A stretch of DNA of 64,000 nt from positions 128,867 through 192,866 of the forward strand of contig NZ_JBKDZH010000033.1 in NCBI RefSeq assembly GCF_047971185.1. Direction: 5' to 3'. Below, one piece after another: positions 61,510 to 64,000 of this stretch (position 1 is the stretch's first letter; the number at the start of each line of letters is the position of its first letter). The stretch is from Kluyvera sp047971185 (GTDB lineage Bacteria; Pseudomonadota; Gammaproteobacteria; Enterobacterales; Enterobacteriaceae). A program made the translations under genes and the position numbers. Under the pieces are notes generated by a model that saw only the letters and a program-made list of their open reading frames with translations, searched no databases and was not told the origin of the DNA.

Positions 61510-62091
61510 TTAAGCGGGGTTGAGCTCTAGCGAAATATAATGTTGTATATAGCGAGCAAAAATTTCGTCGCTTATTTCCGTCATCCCTAGTGCATAAATT
61601 CCATCCAGTCCACACACCAGCGCAATTAATCGCCAGGCAATATTTTCCGCGCTATCTATTGGTCTGAATTCATTTGCTTCTGTGCCTTGCAAAATCAGCG
61701 AGACGGTTTCCTTATGCCACATATCCATAGTCAACAGGTAGGCGCCTCTAATATCACTGTCGCTGTCCGCCAGCAGCTGCGCCTCCCGGCACAGACGTAC
61801 GTAGGGTTCAAGGCGGCCGTCGTCGCTGCCGAGCATTGAAAAGAGGCGGTCGTGCCAGCTGGCGTCATTGGCCACCAGCGGCATATCGAGCATTTCACGA
61901 ATCAGCCTGACGAAGGCGAGGGATTTCAGCTCGCCAATTGAGGTGAAGTGGTGGTGTACCTGTCCGCTGGAGACTCCGGCGACGCTGGCGATATGACGAA
62001 CGGTCATGGCGCTAAAGCCGCCGCTCAGCGCGACCTTCATGGCGGTTTTAAGGATCTCTTCTCGCCGTTCTTCTCGGGTTAAATAGTTCAT
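61510..62091 (-). CDS. smvR: TetR-family repressor SmvR
   Basis: 193 residues. N-terminal helix-turn-helix (about 10-55): REEILKTAMKVALSGGFSAM, in part, and HIASVAGVSSGQVHHHF; C-terminal helical ligand domain. Divergent from smvA with two operator-like repeats between; in Klebsiella and Salmonella the TetR gene in this place represses smvA, and its loss raises tolerance to cationic biocides. Symbol by position and family. Confidence 0.88.
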   Translation of the reverse strand: MNYLTREERREEILKTAMKVALSGGFSAMTVRHIASVAGVSSGQVHHHFTSIGELKSLAFVRLIREMLDMPLVANDASWHDRLFSMLGSDDGRLEPYVRLCREAQLLADSDSDIRGAYLLTMDMWHKETVSLILQGTEANEFRPIDSAENIAWRLIALVCGLDGIYALGMTEISDEIFARYIQHYISLELNPA

Positions 62092-62133
62092 TTTTCTTCG
62101 TTTAAGTAGGGTTTATCCCACAATAACAAAAAA

Positions 62134-62186
62134 TTGGACATGCGTTCAACAATCCGGCAGGATCTTGTTCCTGGACGCATGTCCAA
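62134..62186. promoter_or_regulatory. Two SmvR operator-like repeats between smvR and smvA
   Basis: TTGGACATGCGT at 62134-62145 and its exact inverse ACGCATGTCCAA at 62175-62186. Each lies in a near-palindrome of the form TTGGAC-N4-GTCCAA (62134-62149 and 62171-62186), centres 37 bases apart, covering the divergent promoters. Confidence 0.7.
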
Positions 62187-62215
62187 CAATACATAATGAG
62201 TTGAGGAACAATAAA

Positions 62216-63706
62216 ATGTCACGCCAATGGTTAACGCTCATGGCGATTTTGATGGTCTATATCCCGGTGGCGATTGATGCCACCGTGCTGCACGTGGCCG
62301 CGCCGACGCTGAGCGTCGAGCTGGGTACCAGCGGCAATGAGCTACTGTGGATCATTGATATCTATTCACTGGTCATGGCCGGGATGGTGCTGCCGATGGG
62401 CGCGCTGGGCGACAAAATCGGTTTTAAACGCCTGCTGCTGCTCGGCAGCGGGATCTTTGGTCTGGCATCGCTGGCGGCGGCATTTTCGCCGACCGCAATA
62501 ACGCTGATTGCCTCCCGCGCGCTGCTGGCCATCGGTGCGGCGATGATTGTCCCGGCGACGCTAGCCGGGATCCGCACCACCTTTGCGCAAGCGCGTCACC
62601 GTAATATGGCGCTTGGGCTGTGGGCGGCCGTCGGCTCCGGTGGTGCAGCGTTTGGCCCGCTGGTGGGCGGAATGCTGCTTGAACACTTCTATTGGGGCTC
62701 GGTATTCCTGATCAACGTGCCGATTGTGCTGGTGGTCATCGCCATTAATGCCAGAGTGGTTCCCCGTCAGCCAGCACGGCGGGAACAGCCGCTCAACCTG
62801 TTTCAGGCGCTGGTGCTGATTGCCGCTATTCTGATGCTGGTGTTTAGCGCCAAATCAGCGCTGAAAGGGCAGATTGCGCTGTGGCTGGTGTCGATGGTGG
62901 CGCTCGGCGGTGCTGCTATGCTGTACTGGTTTGTGCGTAAACAGCTCTCGGCTGCGCGTCCCATGGTCGATATGCGTCTCTTTACTCATCGCATCATCTT
63001 AAGCGGGGTGATGATGGCAATGACGGCGCTGATTACCCTGGTGGGCTTTGAACTGCTGATGGCGCAGGAGCTGCAGTTTGTGCACGGCAAAACGCCGTTT
63101 GAAGCCGGGCTCTTTATGCTGCCGCTGATGGTGGCGAGCGGCTTTAGCGGCCCCATTGCCGGGATGCTGGTATCGAAGCTTGGGCTGCGTGAGGTGGCGA
63201 CCGGTGGAATGCTTCTCAGCGCGCTGAGCTTCCTGGGCCTGTCTATGACCGATTTCAGCACCCACCCGTGGCAGGCATGGGGGCTGATGACGCTGCTGGG
63301 CTTTAGCGTTGCCAGCGCGCTGCTCGCCTCCAGTTCGGCGATTATGGCGGCGGCGCCTAAAGAGAAAGCGGCAGCGGCGGGCGCCATTGAAACCATGGCC
63401 TACGAGTTGGGCGCGGGGTTGGGCATTGCGCTATTTGGTCTGATTCTGACCCGCAGCTATACCTCGTCGATTGTACTGCCCGCAGGGATTGACGGTGCGG
63501 CTGCGGAGCTGGCTGCCTCTTCAATTAGCGAAGCGATCAAGCTGGCGCAGTCGATGCCCGCCATTCCGGCGGAAGGTCTGATTGCGGCGGCGAAAATGGC
63601 GTTTATCAATTCGCATAGCATCGTGCTGGCGACCGCTGGCGTGCTGCTTCTGCTGCTGGCCGCGGGGATCTGGCGCAGTCTGGCTAAGATCCCAGACCCG
63701 GTTTAA
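62216..63706 (+). CDS. smvA: SmvA, DHA2-type multidrug efflux pump
   Basis: 496 residues from ATG 62216 (site tgaggaacaataaa-ATG); an upstream in-frame ATG at 62165 lies within the operator region. MFS with 14 predicted membrane segments; motif A LGDKIGFKRLLLLG near residue 65 and motif C-like AVGSGGAAFGPLVGG near 145. In Salmonella and Klebsiella it exports methyl viologen, acriflavine, chlorhexidine, octenidine and other cationic agents. Confidence 0.95.
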   Translation: MSRQWLTLMAILMVYIPVAIDATVLHVAAPTLSVELGTSGNELLWIIDIYSLVMAGMVLPMGALGDKIGFKRLLLLGSGIFGLASLAAAFSPTAITLIASRALLAIGAAMIVPATLAGIRTTFAQARHRNMALGLWAAVGSGGAAFGPLVGGMLLEHFYWGSVFLINVPIVLVVIAINARVVPRQPARREQPLNLFQALVLIAAILMLVFSAKSALKGQIALWLVSMVALGGAAMLYWFVRKQLSAARPMVDMRLFTHRIILSGVMMAMTALITLVGFELLMAQELQFVHGKTPFEAGLFMLPLMVASGFSGPIAGMLVSKLGLREVATGGMLLSALSFLGLSMTDFSTHPWQAWGLMTLLGFSVASALLASSSAIMAAAPKEKAAAAGAIETMAYELGAGLGIALFGLILTRSYTSSIVLPAGIDGAAAELAASSISEAIKLAQSMPAIPAEGLIAAAKMAFINSHSIVLATAGVLLLLLAAGIWRSLAKIPDPV

Positions 63707-63789
63707 TGCCCCGTAACGCCATGGTGTCTTTCTCTGTGGCTATGTACATTATTGAACAGTTAAACTACAATTGTGATTAAATGTACGCG

Positions 63790-63802
63790 CCGGAATTTCC
63801 GG
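63790..63802. promoter_or_regulatory. Perfect palindrome before the antitoxin-like gene
   Basis: CCGGAATTTCCGG, 31 bases upstream of the start at 63833; a likely autoregulation site, as is common for antitoxin promoters. Confidence 0.4.
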
Positions 63803-63832
63803 AGTGTCGCGAAATTACGCACGGGAGGGCAT

Positions 63833-64000
63833 ATGGCCACAGTACAAGAAAGCCATGTAAACGGTAACGTTGACACCAGCAAGGCGCTGCCGGTGGTGTT
63901 CCGGATCCTGGAAAAATGGCACTGCAACACAGATGAACAGCTTCGGCTTCTGGGTATTAGTTCACGTTCAACATTGAACAAATACAAAGAGTCGAAGGGC
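63833..64000 (+). CDS. Xre/MbcA/ParS-type antitoxin, partial (cut by right edge)
   Basis: First 56 codons of a gene starting at ATG 63833 (strong site cgggagggcat-ATG): MATVQESHVNGNVDTSKALP, then VVFRILEKWHCNTDEQLRLLGISSRSTLNKYKESKG in part. The pattern hydrophobic helix, W-x-x-x-x-EQ, LLG-x-SRSTLxKYK is the N-terminal Xre-like helix-turn-helix of COG5642 antitoxins, which pair with RES-domain toxins. The rest and any toxin gene lie beyond the window. Confidence 0.65.
   Translation, partial: MATVQESHVNGNVDTSKALPVVFRILEKWHCNTDEQLRLLGISSRSTLNKYKESKG

Noticed and set aside
1..64000. CRISPR arrays, tRNA or rRNA genes, prophage or integrase genes
   Set aside because: No regularly spaced repeats, cloverleaf-like segments, rRNA-like conserved stretches or phage/integrase proteins were seen on either strand.

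Overview
The window is chromosomal DNA of a member of the Enterobacteriaceae, most like the Enterobacter/Citrobacter/Klebsiella/Kluyvera group. This rests on close protein matches, from memory, to E. coli and Salmonella genes and on conserved neighbourhoods: srfAB, ydcYZ-mnaT, mcbR-pqqU-yncE, feaRB-tynA-paa, pptA/yddH/nhoA and narUZYWV-smvRA. The genus cannot be settled by reading alone. No tRNA or rRNA gene, insertion sequence, prophage gene or CRISPR array was seen.

Layout. 1-3684: the 3' part of a srfABC-type operon on the minus strand (srfB runs off the left edge). 3921-8982: cytoplasmic alpha-amylase (amyA), a frameshifted DppA-like peptide-binding protein, ydcY, ydcZ, mnaT and an XRE-cupin regulator. 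9159-13667: the mcbR regulator, the TonB-dependent receptor PqqU (YncD), the beta-propeller YncE behind a possible Fur box, and a small YgdI-like lipoprotein. 13678-36937: an aromatic amine and phenylacetate block (feaR, feaB, tynA, paaZ, paaA-K, paaX, paaY). It oxidises phenylethylamine-type amines to aldehyde, then phenylacetate, then phenylacetyl-CoA, then acetyl-CoA and succinyl-CoA. This block is interrupted by a five-kilobase insertion (yebG with a LexA box, an MscS-family channel, a FadL-like porin and an odd metallo-beta-lactamase-fold protein) between feaB and tynA. paaE carries an in-frame amber codon, so the epoxidase reductase, and with it the pathway, may be lost.

36934-38255: a LysR regulator divergent from the tautomerase pptA. 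38294-48340: a ten-kilobase carbohydrate locus placed between pptA and yddH, which are neighbours in E. coli K-12. It has two divergent operons flanking AraC and LacI regulators: GH78-like protein plus GPH transporter on one side, and GH105 hydrolase plus an unrecognised 827-residue protein plus an ACS-family transporter on the other. None of the enzymes has a visible signal peptide, which suggests import and cytoplasmic breakdown of a rhamnose/unsaturated-uronate oligosaccharide. This is the best candidate for an undescribed system here.

48593-52824: yddH, nhoA, a metallo-beta-lactamase-fold protein, a shikimate-kinase-like protein and a short MgtE magnesium transporter preceded by an M-box-like riboswitch. 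53255-61332: the second nitrate reductase operon narUZYWV. 61510-63706: the smvR repressor divergent from the smvA efflux pump, with two clear operator-like repeats. 63833-64000: the start of an Xre/MbcA-type antitoxin behind a perfect palindrome, cut by the right edge. REP-like inverted repeats built on GTAGCCCGGCC punctuate gene ends at several places.
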